A stretch of 64,000 bases of DNA from Aplectana chamaeleonis (GCA_029168955.1 JAPDOI010000066.1:2248001-2312000); one strand, 5' to 3'. Positions 45,514 to 56,709 are shown, numbered from the stretch's first letter. Notes: generated by a model not told the origin, from the letters alone. Translations and numbers: made by a program.

Positions 45514-48500
45514 TCATTCTCTTCCGAGTGAGATGAGACAGTAAATTCTAACGAGACGTTCAACACCGAGTTGTGCTTTAAAGCTCCGGGCACTGCATCC
45601 ATATTTTCCACCTCGCTCCAAATTCTGTATCTGAAAATCGAATTTCGTACAATGACATCAAGAAATTTTTAACACTCCCAAAAAACTGAGTTTAAAACTT
45701 TCGACTAGTTCATGACCAACGCTAAGTTTTGTAAAAACGGGGAGCATCTGGCAAACTTGGCGAAAAAGCGTCCGAGGCACGTAACTTTTTTGAATGAAGA
45801 CTTTTTTGAGTTCCGAAAACGCTATCATATTAACAGGTCTAATTGCTACCTAATTATGTGGTTTGTTTTCCGGAGTTTCCTAAAACCGCTCTACTTTCGA
45901 AGGAAATAGTTTTTGCAATTGTTTTCCGAAAAAATCGCGCGCGACGATGGCGGCCAAACTTTGAGCAATATTTGTACAAGTGATAGAAAAGAAATTTGTA
46001 TTCTTTCTTCATGAATTAGGTACAGGTAGAGAATCTTAAGGTTTATGCTGGTTGAATCTTCGGAATCCTTCATTAAACACGTTTGAGAACTACCTGAAAG
46101 TCGGCGTTCTGATGCGAAACCCCCGGTCTCTTATGTGAAGGATTTCGAAACTTCAACAAACCTAGAAATTCTCTCACCTGTAATTTATGAAGAAAGCATA
46201 CAGATTGCTCTTCCATCAATCTTACAAATACTGCGGAACAGGCTACGGCGCGAGGTGTGATACAACCTAACTTTGGTCCAACCCCCTCCTAAATCGAACG
46301 ATTTGCTCAGCCCCCTCCCCCTTACGAGAAAATCCGTATTTCTGTTCTCATGTATGGTTGTCCACATGTGAAAACATACCTAAAATTTGAGAAACGCAGC
46401 TTCAGGCCGAAGAGCGCTACACAAGGTGGGCGGAACCAGTTTTGTCCGCTGATGGCACATAGGTGCAGTTTCGGGCATGAAAATCACATTTAGTAATTGG
46501 CTGTCCTGAAGTGCAATTTCATGGACGCAGCTTTAGGCAGAAGGGGCTACATAGGGTGGGGTCCATGAAAAAATCGATTGCTGTGAAATATTTACAAGTA
46601 TTTATCGAAATTCAAATTAGGGAGTTTCGCATTGCTACAACGTTCGGGAAACCTAGTCACGGACCCAAGTAATCAATTTGGTTCGTTTAGCCGGTTCATA
46701 ACGGTCTCTCGAGATCTATTTTTAGGTGTGATCCAATCGATTGTATCGCACATAATTTCATAGAAAATAGGTGTGATACAATCGATTGTATCACACCTAA
46801 AAATGGGTCTTCGAAGACCGTCTTGCACCGGCTAAAAGAACTGAATCGATTTCTTGGGCAAGTAACTAGGTTTTCCTCATGTTGCAGCAACGCAAAACTC
46901 CCTAATTTAAATTTCGATAAATACTCATAGATATTTCACAGCAATCGATTTTTTCATGGTCCCATCCCGTTCGGCCAAGAGCTGCGTTCATAAAATTTTG
47001 GGTGCGTTTTCACATCTGGGCAGCCAATTACTATACCATGTGGTTTTCATGCACGAGACTTCACCTTTGTGCCCTCAGAACATAAAAACAAGATCCGCAT
47101 ACCTTATGTAACGCTCTTAGGCTTGAAGCTACTTCCATGAAATTTTGTGTACGTTTTCACATGAGGACAGTCATATTCTAATTGTAGTTCACGTGCCTGA
47201 AACTGCACCTATGTGCCACCAGGGCGCGAAAAATTTTATCATTCAGCCGATATCGCATCCTGGAAATCGCCTAACGAGTCGATTTCGTGGAGTAAATTGC
47301 AACAGATACGACAGTGAGAAATGCTCTTCTCAAACAGCCAACTATCCATCATTTCCCAGCATTTCACAAATTTTGACCTTTGGCGGGATCGAAACTGGGG
47401 AACCCAATATCGGCTAAAAATGCGTCTTAGATTGCGATTACGAGATTCCAGGACATCTGTGTCAATTCGTTGACAGGATAGCCACTTGTTATGACCTCCA
47501 TGACAGTGAATACTTTAACCCCACCGCTGCTGGTATATCTGGGAGCGCTTTGGTGACACACTTTACCTTGCCACAACTCCGCTTCCATGTCAGAGTCATT
47601 AGCGATGGCCATGCTACTGTCTCGCCTATTGCCTTGAATGCTTTCCCCGCCAGTAAACTGTCACCTCTTCTTGTGAGTTCCTGTCTCGTTTTTACATCTC
47701 CATTTCATATCCTGCCGGTGTCTTTTTTTATCCCCTGTCTCATTTTGCTCTCTCAGTATGATCACCAGTGTTACTTTGATCCCTTACTGTGATTTCATTT
47801 TGCCGTCTCAGTGTACCATTATATTATATACTATCGGTATGACTTTCAAAACCCCTCCCCACCCCTGATAAAAAGCCACCTTGATTCTTGATTGGTCAAA
47901 GGTCCGACCCCCCACAGCCGGACGTCGACGGGTCCGACCCCCCTCTGTGATAAATCGAACCTCAATACCGAAACCCTGCTGCCCAACGTTCCGCCGCACT
48001 TCGCCGCGCGCGACGTTTTTGAAAAACGAATGCAAAAATCATTACCTTCAAAGACAAAGCGACATTAGGGAACTTCGGCATACAAGTCACATACTCACAA
48101 TTAGGAAGCAATTTGATCTGTGAATATGATAGCGTTTTCAGAATTCTAAAAAGTCTTTATTCAAAAAAGTTACGTGCATCGGACGTTTTTTTGCCATGTT
48201 TGCCAGGTGCTCCGCGTTTATACAAAACTTAGAGCGGGTAATGTTTTCTCGAGAACGCGTGTCCACAATGCAAACGCACACCACGAAATTGAAAAGATTC
48301 TTTACAAAATTCAGAGAAGCCAGGCTTTACATTTATACGACTTGATTTTGGATACTGAAACCTGTTTAACATTATGGTGTGCAAAAACTTTGACTGTTCC
48401 TAATTGAATCACCGACGTCGCTGTAATTTGTTATCCATTTAAATTTTAGAAGTCTGGTCGTCGGAAAGAAATCGGCTCAACTTAGGCGAGAAGGGTCCTA

Positions 48501-51500
48501 GGCTATGATATAAAATAAATGCGTTTTCCTTCTCGCCCATACTTTTCAGCCAACCAGTATTTCCTGTTAATTACATTGCGGAGCTACTCCCAACTGAAAA
48601 TACCGCAAGATAATTATTAGGTCTAGAAGTTAATTTCCGCGTTTTTTTACGCTTTTTACACTATTGAAAACTGGACATACTTAAACAAAATTTTTATTCA
48701 AAATAATTTCCGTCATTAATAACAACCATTTCCCAGAGTTTGGGTAACTTATGGATTCCATCATAATAAAATTTTTCTGGTTTGGCCTCCACCCATTCAT
48801 CGAGCCATTTTTTGACATCTTGACGATCTTGAAAGCGCTGCTCCGCTAGACCATGCGCCATTGACCGGAAAAGGTGATAATCCGACGGGGCGATGTCTGG
48901 AGAGTACGGCGGGTGCGGTAAGACTTCCCATTTGAACTCTTTTAGCGTATCCTTTACCGTTCGAGCAACATGAGGTCGAGCGTTATCATGAAGCAATATG
49001 ACTTTTTCGTGTCGACTCGCCCATTCTGGTCTCTTTGCTTCGATTTCATGCCGCAATTGCGCTAGTTGATGTTGATAGCGATTCGCAGTAACTGTTTCGC
49101 CAGGTTGAAGAAGTTCATAGTACAGTATACCGCGTTGATCCCACCATATGCACAGTAAGACCTTCTTCCCGTGGATGTTTGGTTTTGCGGTCGAAGTTGT
49201 TGTTTCACCAGGACTAACCCACGATTTTCTTCGCTTCCGGATTGTCGTAGTACACCCACTTTTCATCGCCAGTTATGATGCGGTGTAAAAAGACTTTCTT
49301 TGGAATCGGTCCAACAAGATTTGTGAAGTTGTTTTTCTCTGCTCTTTGTTGCGTTCTGAGAGCTCATAGGGATCCATTTTCCTTCCTTTTGAATCTTCCC
49401 CATTGCCTTCAATCGAATAGAAATTGCTTTTGGGTGACGCCGAGAGATGCCGCGAGCTGTTCTTGCGTTTGAGCCGAATCTTGATCCAACAAAGCCTGAA
49501 GTTCTTCGTCTTCGAACTTTTTTGGCTGTCCTGGTCGATCTTTGTCCTTAACGTCAAAATCACCCGATTTGAAACGCTGAAACCATTCTTGGCAGGTTCT
49601 TATGGATGGAGCAGCATCCCCGTAAGCTTGGGCAAGCATTTGGTGCGCGTCAGTGGCTTTCTTCTTGAGATGAAAAAGGAAAAGGAGAGCTTCCCGCAAA
49701 TGGCGTTTTTCCGGCACAAAAGTTGACATATTCTGAAACTAAAATAATACTTTTTTTATAAGGTACGTGAAGCAAGTTATATATCAATAGAAAGCTGATA
49801 ATACAGTGAGCATTATAACATAAAATTCGTTATATAAAAATAATTTTATTTTTTACAAAATATCAATAACAACAAAAACGCGGAAATTAACTTCTAGACC
49901 TAATAATTAGGATGAAAAGCATAAGCGCTATATATTGGCAAGCACAACAAGGTAACTAAAAATCACCATTTCTGGGTGACGGCTACTGTGGATCTCGCAC
50001 TACGATCCCAGCACGCTAATAGGTTTCGAAAATCGGGAAATAATTAGACTTATGTAACCTGCTTCACCCTTTGTAAATCGGAGAGAACGTAAAGGATTCG
50101 TAATCAGCACACCCAAATCAGCCCTTCAGACGGAAGCTTGACATTTGAACCACCACGAATCATAAATTTATGAGAAGTCTGCTTCGCATACAAATTGTTA
50201 CCACCGAACCACGTCTCCACACAAGTAGCCGAATCAATTAGCAGCGGTGCGCACGTTCTGTTAGGCGCTATTCATACTAATAAATGACAGTGCGGCACGA
50301 GCGTGACGCGCGAGCTTGGCATTGGAGTATGAATGGCCTGACGCCTCACCCAACGGCCGCTATGCCATGGCGGCGACGCCCGTAATATTCGCCATTTTCT
50401 TTACTAATCCTTCTTTAAATTCATTGTGTTTCAAAATAATCAATCCCAGTACTGTCTTCTGCTGACATGATAGTGAAAACGTGTACAAATTTTGCTTGCT
50501 CGGCAAAGTTGGGGCTCATTTGTATTTGCTTCACCATACCGTCGCCGCTGGAGTGTACCCAGTCTGCGCAAGCGCGTCACGCGTGTGACGTGCGTAGAAA
50601 GTATTCATAAATCAATGCCCCGCCCGCGCATGACGCGCGTGCGGCTCTAGCGTTGAGGAGTATGAACAGCGCCTTAGGTGATAATAAATTTCTCTCTGCG
50701 AAAAAAAAAACCCTAGATTTGGTCGCTGACATTCATTCTTCACTTTTTCACATATGCACCTTGCTTTTCAATTCGCTGTCGATATCTTCCAAAACTTGTT
50801 GCACCATTTCAAATCTTTTCATACGTTCCGAAAATTCGCTGGAAATCTAAATATTCAAAAACATGTCATGGGGACCGGAAAGTAATGTCGTTTTCTGCGC
50901 ATGTCAACACTTGGATGTCCTTTATCAGCTCATTGTTTGGTTCAGAGGCGTGGAAAAAACATTGTGAGATCACAGTGATTGCTTTAAGCAGCGTCCATAC
51001 GTTGCGAAGGCTTACGATTACGCAAGTTCGATGGTCATTGAGGGCACACGATTCCCTAGACCCTCAGCAGCGCTTACGCTCGCTCTCGCGCGCTCACGTC
51101 CGCTATCGCGCGCTTACACCCTCTTTCGCCCGCTTACGCTCAATTCGGAAGAGCAGAAGCCACTTTCAAGCCATTTACTCTATCCCACGAGCAATCAAAG
51201 TCAAACCTACCTCAGAAACGATGCCCTCGTGCCTAATATACCTATCAGAGCTTTTCCAAGCCTTGATAAATGAGCAGCAAACTAGTCGTTTCGAGTGAGC
51301 GATCATCAGGTCAAACCTTTTGAGTCGAATCAGCACGACGCAGGAGGCCTTGTTGGTGTCCTTCTGCCCGTACGGGCACCCATCAAAGTTGGAGAGCGCT
51401 GAAGAGCGCTGGAGAGCGAAAGCGAGTGTTCTTGCCACGTATGGACGCTGCCTTAATTATAGAGAATCAAGTTATACTGCCTTTAATCGGGAGTGCATAA

Positions 51501-54171
51501 GCCCGCCTTTTCACCCGCACTCGCTTCTACAGTATTGCACCACGGCGGCACGGCCTGCCGTGACCCTCTCCCATCCGATCTCTCTCACCCCATGTGGCAG
51601 GCATCAACCTTCGTATGATCACCGTCCGATCGTCCGCATGGCCGGCGATCATGTCCAGAGCCGGTGAGTTTTTTCCAAAATTTTCACCGTCCTCAGTTGT
51701 TTAGGTGTCAACTCAAATGTCATCGTGTTGGCAGAGATTAGGGTTTAATCGAAGCTTTACACAATCCTTCTCGCTACCAAGAAATTAAGAAAACAATTGT
51801 TCTCTTTCTTTTTAACAAAAAAGTCATTCTTTCTGAACATTAATTGTCTGTTTCGAATCGATGGCTCATCTATACACTACCCATTACGATTATATTTAAA
51901 TTAATACCAAAACAACTGAAGACGTGAAATAGTTCGGGAAAAACTCACCGTCTCTGAACATGATCGTCGGTCATGCGGACGATCGGAGGGTGGTCATACG
52001 AATGTCGATGCCTGCCACATGGGTCGGGAGAGATTGGATGAGAGAGGGCCACTACAGACCGCGCTGCTGTGGTGCATACCAGGGCTGTGCGTTAATAACG
52101 TTAACGTGTTAACGCATTAACGGGTTAACGTGGTTTTTTTTCAAAAATTAACGATTAACGGTTAACGAAAAAGTTCCGAAATCACGTTAATTTTTATTTC
52201 GCTAATGTTCCATCCATCTATGCTTTTTTGCATGTCAGGATTCCTATTCTTGAAGAGTATTCCTTTAATGTTCTGGCTGATAGTATTAATAATCCATGAA
52301 GATGAATTCCAAGTTTGGAGTGTACTGACTGCGGTGTTTGGTATGGGACGTGTTTCATGTTTTTTTTTGGGACGTCTGGTTATTTATCGATTTTCGTGGT
52401 GGTCAGGTAATGTTTTCAAAATTGTTAACGAAATGCAGAATTAACGTGTTAACGCATTAACGAATTAACGCGGTTTTTTTTTCAAAAATTAACGATTAGC
52501 GGTTAACGAAAATTTTTTTTCATTAACGCACATCCCTGGTGCATACTGTAGAAGCGGATGCGGGTGGAAAGGGGGGCCTGTGCACTCCCGAATAAAGGCA
52601 GTATACAATTTTTCTTGTAATTTTGGGTCAAACGGCCAGCCAAATACCAGAAGAGGCGCACAGGCGGCTTTGCATGCTTTGCTTATTTTATTTCGCCAGG
52701 AAGTAAGTAACGCAGCAGTTGCTACCGGAAATATTTGCGATGTTTATCCAAATAAATTGGACATTCGTAACGCAGCGTACATACGAGGTGAGAGCGTGCG
52801 CTCCCGCTATTGCGCGTTTCTCAACGCACCTCAACGCTGGAGTAGCCCGTGCCCGCAGTTAAACACTGGGAAACACCCCACCTCGTTTTGATTCGATTGA
52901 CATGCTTTGACCGGGTGATCAGTCGCTCGAATCGTCGCAAAGGCTGATCATTTCCGTAGGTTTGCGTATTCTGTGGTGGGGTTATGGGATACAAGAGCAA
53001 CAGTTTTGCAAAAGGTTCGCAAGCGCGCGAGAGCGAGCGGGGTTGACCGTGCGGAAGCGCGCGAGAAGGAGTGCGCTTGAGCGGCAAGCAAAACGTGTGC
53101 CCTTGGAGAACATCGTTTTCGCGCAATCGCCCCCTTCTCGCGACGTATGGACGCTGCCCGAGGTGGTATTGCAAGTTCAAATAGGACAATTTTGACTTTT
53201 CCGCCTCGTATCGATCAGGAAAACCATCAACGTTAGACCACGACGTGTTAAGGGCAAAAGTGGAAGCAAATCGGTGCCAGACGATCGAAGGATTCTCAAA
53301 TAGTCCTACAGGTTATAAAACGGCGGAATTCACTTGGTTCCTACGCATGCTGGTGCGTAGGTTAGACAGTGAGAGAGCGTAGGGCAGACGGAAGCAGAGG
53401 CGTCGCGCGCGCCGCTCGCGCCTCGAATGATGTGAATCGCGACGTTTTATAGAGGGAAACAACCTTGGTCGACCACCATCCGAGAACATTTGAAGCAGAT
53501 TCGAGAAGTAAGCAGAGCAGCATGTATGTAGTTGAATTAGCGTAAGAAAACGACATCACTTTCTGCTCCCACCAATAGTATCATGATCGCAGAGAGCCGG
53601 CCACAAACCCCTCCTCTCCCAGAAGAATGTGATACTGCTGCTCATCCATCACGTAGGTACTACCCGACACGACCGTCATGGAGGAAAGCGGTAAGGGATG
53701 AAGAACGCTGTAAGCAGATGTTCCCCAATCCATTTCCTGCATGAGGATTGCTGAGGCTACTGTCTCCAGGTGTTTGCTACACTGCTAAAACAGTCATCCG
53801 TTGGCTCTTTGACAAAAGCTGAAGAAAGAACTGGGCGTGTACAAATGACAATGTCAACAATAAATACACAAACCAAATTACTGTTGAGTTCAGAAAAAAA
53901 CCTCTTGGACACTTCCTTCACACGGCGACTGTCTTCATTTTTGCCCAGATCTACAAATATTATACGACTTGCCTCAAAGAATTGTACAATATTCGTACGG
54001 CCACGTAATTCAGATTCTATGAGACCAGAACATGGCTATGTCTTTGCGAGGTAGGCACAACGCCAGTATTTTGCTCATATATTACTAATCCTTTATAGAT
54101 AAAAAAAGTATAGCCTTGTTGATAATACCTCTTCGCGCATCTGCCACCATGATTAGGAGAATCTGAAACAT
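45514..54171 (-). CDS. Complete five-exon family member (185 aa) with transposon-filled introns
   Basis: The exons lie in order on the minus strand: 54171-54129 (43 nt), 54016-53874 (143), 53784-53609 (176), 50838-50760 (79) and 45630-45514 (117). Donors are GTATTA, GTTTGT, GTTTGT and GTGCAT; acceptors end CATAG, TTTTAG, TTCCAG and TTTCAG. The total is 558 nt, or 185 residues, all in phase. The start ATGTTTCAG gives MFQILLIMVADARR, a possible short signal peptide. Exon 2 has NEDSRRVKEVSKRFF, exon 4 EFSERMKRFEMV, exon 5 YGCSARSFKAQ and CLISLGRE. Introns 1 and 2 are 112 and 89 bases; introns 3 and 4 are about 2.8 and 5.1 kb and contain at least seven mobile elements. Linking exons 1-3 with the distant exons 4 and 5 is inference from order, strand and phase. 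They could be three separate fragments. Function unknown. Confidence 0.55.
45641..46344. other. Intron 4 sequence without recognised element
   Basis: AT-rich DNA inside the proposed intron 4. No repeat termini, exon or RNA recognised. Confidence 0.35.
46345..47200. mobile_element. Long palindrome with a perfect 26-bp centre
   Basis: The arms 46345-46751 and 46771-47200 are inverted complements with moderate divergence. Blocks shared are CCATGAAAAAATCGATTGCTG, GCACATAGGTGCAGTTTC and ATTGGCTG. Near the centre a perfect 26-bp palindrome at 46771-46796 (GTGTGATACAATC and its complement) pairs with an imperfect copy at 46726-46751. It lies in intron 4 of the proposed gene. No coding frame. Confidence 0.75.
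47201..48610. other. No firm gene; possible isolated exon
   Basis: A minus-strand stretch at about 47612-47565 begins with ATG in good context and reaches a strong donor-like GGCAAG|GTAAAGTG. It encodes about 16 residues (MAIANDSDMEAELWQ). No partner exon was found. 47900-47950 has a short direct repeat GGTCCGACCCCCC. Otherwise unremarkable. Confidence 0.25.
48611..49909 (-). mobile_element. Near-intact mariner transposon (bandit/cecropia-like)
   Basis: The TIRs are identical over 36 bases including the TA: TAATTATTAGGTCTAGAAGT continuing TAATTTCCGCGTTTTT at 48611, with the exact complement ending at 49909. TA flanks both ends. The element without the duplication is 1295 bp, the usual mariner size, and holds one transposase gene on the minus strand. 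Perfect TIRs indicate recent arrival. It resembles what I recall of the hookworm mariner 'bandit' and human Hsmar1-type elements; I could not compare sequences. It sits in intron 4 of the proposed gene at 45514-54171. Confidence 0.95.
48694..49729 (-). pseudogene. Mariner transposase broken by four one-base indels
   Basis: The gene starts MSTFVPEKRHLREALLFLFH with the paired helix-turn-helix DNA-binding region (second HTH WFQRFKSGDFD, linker DRPGQPKKF). The W-I-P-Y-E-L box (usual WVPHEL) follows at about 49370. The catalytic triad is present: ITGDEKW (about 49270), LLHDNARPH and SPDIAPSDYHLF, with 34 residues between the second and third Asp (D34D). Frame breaks lie at 49428-49431 (one A lost), about 49366-49370 (one base lost), 49287-49291 (one T lost) and 49225-49228 (one A gained). 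The span of 1036 nt plus the net loss of two equals 346 codons, the normal mariner length. Three of the four breaks are in homopolymers, so sequencing error is a real alternative to decay. Confidence 0.9.
49910..50261. other. Intron 4 sequence without recognised element
   Basis: About 350 bases between the mariner and the next MITE. No element ends or exon recognised. Confidence 0.4.
50262..50676. mobile_element. MITE with TTAGGCGCTATTCATACT ends
   Basis: The left end TTAGGCGCTATTCATACT and right end (complement of TAAGGCGCTGTTCATACT) bound 415 bp. Subterminal CG-rich blocks (GTGACGCGCGAGC; GCGCATGACGCGCG) flank an AT-rich middle. A diverged relative is at 35260-35603. Inside intron 4, 84 bases from exon 4. 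Confidence 0.75.
50988..51452. mobile_element. MITE with GCAGCGTCCATACGT ends, copy 2
   Basis: The termini GCAGCGTCCATACGTTGCG and CCACGTATGGACGCTGC match the MITEs at 38438-38855 and 52771-53159, but the interior is different from both except for subterminal CGCTCGC/GCGCGC blocks. 465 bp; inside intron 3 of the proposed gene. Confidence 0.75.
51473..52605. mobile_element. Palindromic MITE carrying a nested hAT
   Basis: The ends TATACTGCCTTTAATCGGGA and the complement of TATACTGCCTTTATTCGGGA match at 24 of the first 25 bases. The arms 51473-51700 and 51945-52605 (less the insertion) are inverted complements, e.g. GTGGCAGGCATC and GATGCCTGCCAC. A 459-bp hAT element plus its 8-bp duplication splits the right arm at 52080-52546. 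The pre-insertion length is about 666 bp. TATA at both ends is compatible with a TA target. Confidence 0.85.
52080..52538. mobile_element. hAT MITE with perfect 8-bp target duplication
   Basis: The termini CAGGGCTGTGCGTTAATAACG and the complement of CAGGGATGTGCGTTAATG are hAT-like. GTGCATAC flanks both sides (52072-52079 and 52539-52546). TTAACG motifs crowd both ends, comparable with the TTTACCG motifs of the hAT at 13827. The 459-bp interior has no recognisable transposase. Inserted in the MITE at 51473-52605. Confidence 0.92.
52771..53159. mobile_element. MITE with CGCAGCGTACATACG ends, copy 3
   Basis: Interior nearly collinear with 38438-38855 (CAACGCTGGAGTAGCCCGTG, GACCGGGTGATCA, AACGTGTGCCCTTG); ends CGCAGCGTACATACG and ACGTATGGACGCTGCCCG. 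389 bp, inside intron 3 of the proposed gene. Confidence 0.8.
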
Positions 54172-55506
54172 TTAACTTCCCTTTACAGTCAGCATGAATC
54201 TTTGTGATACTTTGTACTCCCCGTTGAAGACTGACACTAACTCAGTCACCTATGCTATAGCATATGGCACCGAGTTTGCCCCAGACTTCAATAGGGAAGG
54301 TGAAGTATAACTAGGATCCATGCCGACGTTATATGATGTTCAACTAAAATGTCCAACATCGAGAGGACCCACCGGAAACGCGAAAAGCATCACGGTACAA
54401 ATGTTGGGAGTGTTTATCAATTCTGATAGCTCGTTTTATCTGGAAGCTCTTGATTACTTTGCGGGCCGGCCAGGACTGTCCTGTTTTCATCGACCTCTGT
54501 TCATTACATTTAATAAGCACAGTACCATTGTCAAACACCATATTGTCACCTTATAACATACGATGTTAGATCTTTGAACGCTTGTTTCCTTTCACAAAAA
54601 CTACTCGTTTCGAATGCAGAGAGGTGTGTCCTTCTGCTGACTTTCTGTCTCAATCGCAGAGAGAAGTGTAGCTTTCCGCTGGATTTTCACGTTAGGGGTT
54701 TCCTGGGGACGATGCTTCTGAAGAGGACAAGGGACCGCTCTGCATCCCGCGCTAAGTTTTTAAACCGAGGTGAGCTTAAACACATGAGTCCCCATTTCGT
54801 AAAGACGCAACCTCAGTACGCACTTCGAACTTCTCAGGCCCTCCTATATATACTGCATTTCTACAATTTTATCCACATTCAAAACAGCTCAACTTTTGTG
54901 AAATAACACAGCAAATCAGAAAATCCGATAAAAAGTCATTATTCGTGAAGAGAAACCCTTAAAAAGACAAAAAAATAAACTTGACTAGTGCCAAAGAAGT
55001 GCAGTTAGGGGGGAGTTCGCCGTGCGTAGTGAGGTTGCGTCTCTACGCCACGGGGAGTGGATGTACCTGTATCGCTCTGTTTACCGTCGTCTCTATTCAC
55101 CTAATGAACGTATGTCGAAGTCAGCAGACGGTCAAAGGACATTCTCTCCTACAAACGAACTCAGTAGTTCCTATGTATAGAAGCTAATGTTCAAGGATCT
55201 CAAGTAGTCCTTTTGCATCGAGACTAGTGTTGGACGAACTGAAATCAAATGTTTAGGAGACAACGAGAAAGTGGACAACTACATGAGTGCGGATTCTCGC
55301 AATTTATCTTATGATTAGAAGTCGCAGCGAACTGAACCGTCTAGACGCAACTGCCCCAGAAACTGCACGATAGGCTTCAGATAAATTGAAAACTAGCAAA
55401 CACTTTCAGCATTTGTAACATCATGCTTTCTTCGATTTGGTTGAGTCTACTCTGTATGAAAATTCCATAAAAATTGTTGTTTGGGCGCAGTTCCTGCTAG
55501 GGTTTG
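54172..55506. other. Intergenic region between divergent family members; no gene recognised
   Basis: The minus-strand gene starts at 54171 and a plus-strand copy starts at 55507, so this 1.3 kb is the shared upstream side of two divergent family members. About 54340-54460 (minus) resembles the 5' flank of the gene at 8601-9468. No TATA box or RNA gene is evident. Confidence 0.4.
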
Positions 55507-55746
55507 ATGTTTCAGATTCTGTTGATAATCATGGCAAAAGTGCACGCAGGTAATGTCTTCTGTAGAGCTGATTTTTCAACCGGAGAAGGAATATTTTTTC
55601 GTAATAATACAGAGTATTACTCAAAATGTGTGCTTTCTTTTGAAGGTCCGCAACAAGTCGCACGCTAGCTGTTCAAGTCTCTGCAACGTGCGTTACGGGT
55701 CATTGCCTAAGAAAGCTGCTTTGGTTGAAAGGCAGCATACACCCTC

Positions 55747-55960
55747 GTAATCGTGATTGAGATAATTAAGGAAATAGAATGGTATGGCTCAGAATACAAC
55801 GCCTGCCTATTTTGAAGCGTCAAAAATGAGTAAGAAGTTGGCCCCGTCCTTGTATTTCTCCGCCCCCTGTATTTACGCCCGCCTCTATAACAGGCTGCTG
55901 GGCCATTCCCACCGTCGGCGACGTTTATGGGCGGTAGAATAGGCACAATAGGTAAACTGT
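55747..55960. mobile_element. Half-copy of the 58.6-59.0-kb palindromic MITE
   Basis: The segment matches one arm and the loop of 58633-59038: GGAAATAGAATGGTATGGCTC, CATTTTGAAGCGTC-like, GCTGGGCCATT and GCGACGTTT.TGGG. The second arm is missing. It lies in intron 1 of the gene copy at 55507-57781. Confidence 0.65.
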
Positions 55961-56142
55961 AATTATGAATTTGAATTTTGCGCCAAAACCGTTTTTTAAG
56001 TTTTTCTGCATTTAGAGGCCTAGTCACTGTCATTTTCGAAGCCATTTTGGATGTGGAGCTTGTGCGGTAACTGTTTTTCATGTTGTTTGACGGTCGCATC
56101 GACATTTTATGAAAATGTGCTAGATGACTGGTGTGAACTGGT

Positions 56143-56709
56143 GGTGGAATCTGGCATGTGGATCGAATCCACACCGCGGGTGTGGCTAAGGAGCAGTTCG
56201 GCTGGTACACACGACGCGCGCGACGGAAAAACGCTGTGCGCGCTCATCGTCCTTGGGGCGCGTTAACCGAGGGCACTCAGAAAAGTGGTTTTTGTCTCAT
56301 TTTCGCCGTTTCCCTTTATCGTTTTTTGCATTTTGTTCATGCTGTTGTTGTGTCAGACGTAGGGCCGGCGTCGGAATCAATATCATATTCTCTCATTCCG
56401 CTCCAAAAAAGCAAACAAAAAGAACTCTAAAAAAAACTTGTATAAAGAGTGCGAATTCCATCGAAACGATGGTATGAGAAGCATTGCGTTTAAAAAAGCA
56501 CATTATAAACAAAAAAACATGAATAAAATGCAAAAAATGATAAAGGGGGACATCTAAAGTGGGACAACGACTACTTTTTTCGAAGGTTGTCGATTAACGC
56601 GCCCCAAGCACGATGAGCGCGCACAGCGTTTCTCCGTCGCGTGTGCTAGCCAAACTGCTCCTTAGCCACACCCGCGGTGTGGATTCGATCCACATGCCGT
56701 GGAATCTCA
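56143..56709. mobile_element. Palindromic element in intron 1
   Basis: The arms 56143-56360 and 56520-56709 are inverted complements: TGTGGATCGAATCCACACCG, TGGCTAAGGAGCAGTT, AACGCTGTGCGCGCTCATCG, GGGGCGCGTTAA and CCCTTTATC.TTTTTTGCATT. Loop about 160 bases. A T-arm-like GGATTCGATCC occurs in each arm but no tRNA fold surrounds it. Confidence 0.75.

Noticed and set aside
56677..56700. tRNA-like T arm (GGATTCGATCC)
   Set aside because: No acceptor stem or A box at the right distance. It is part of a palindrome and occurs in both arms.
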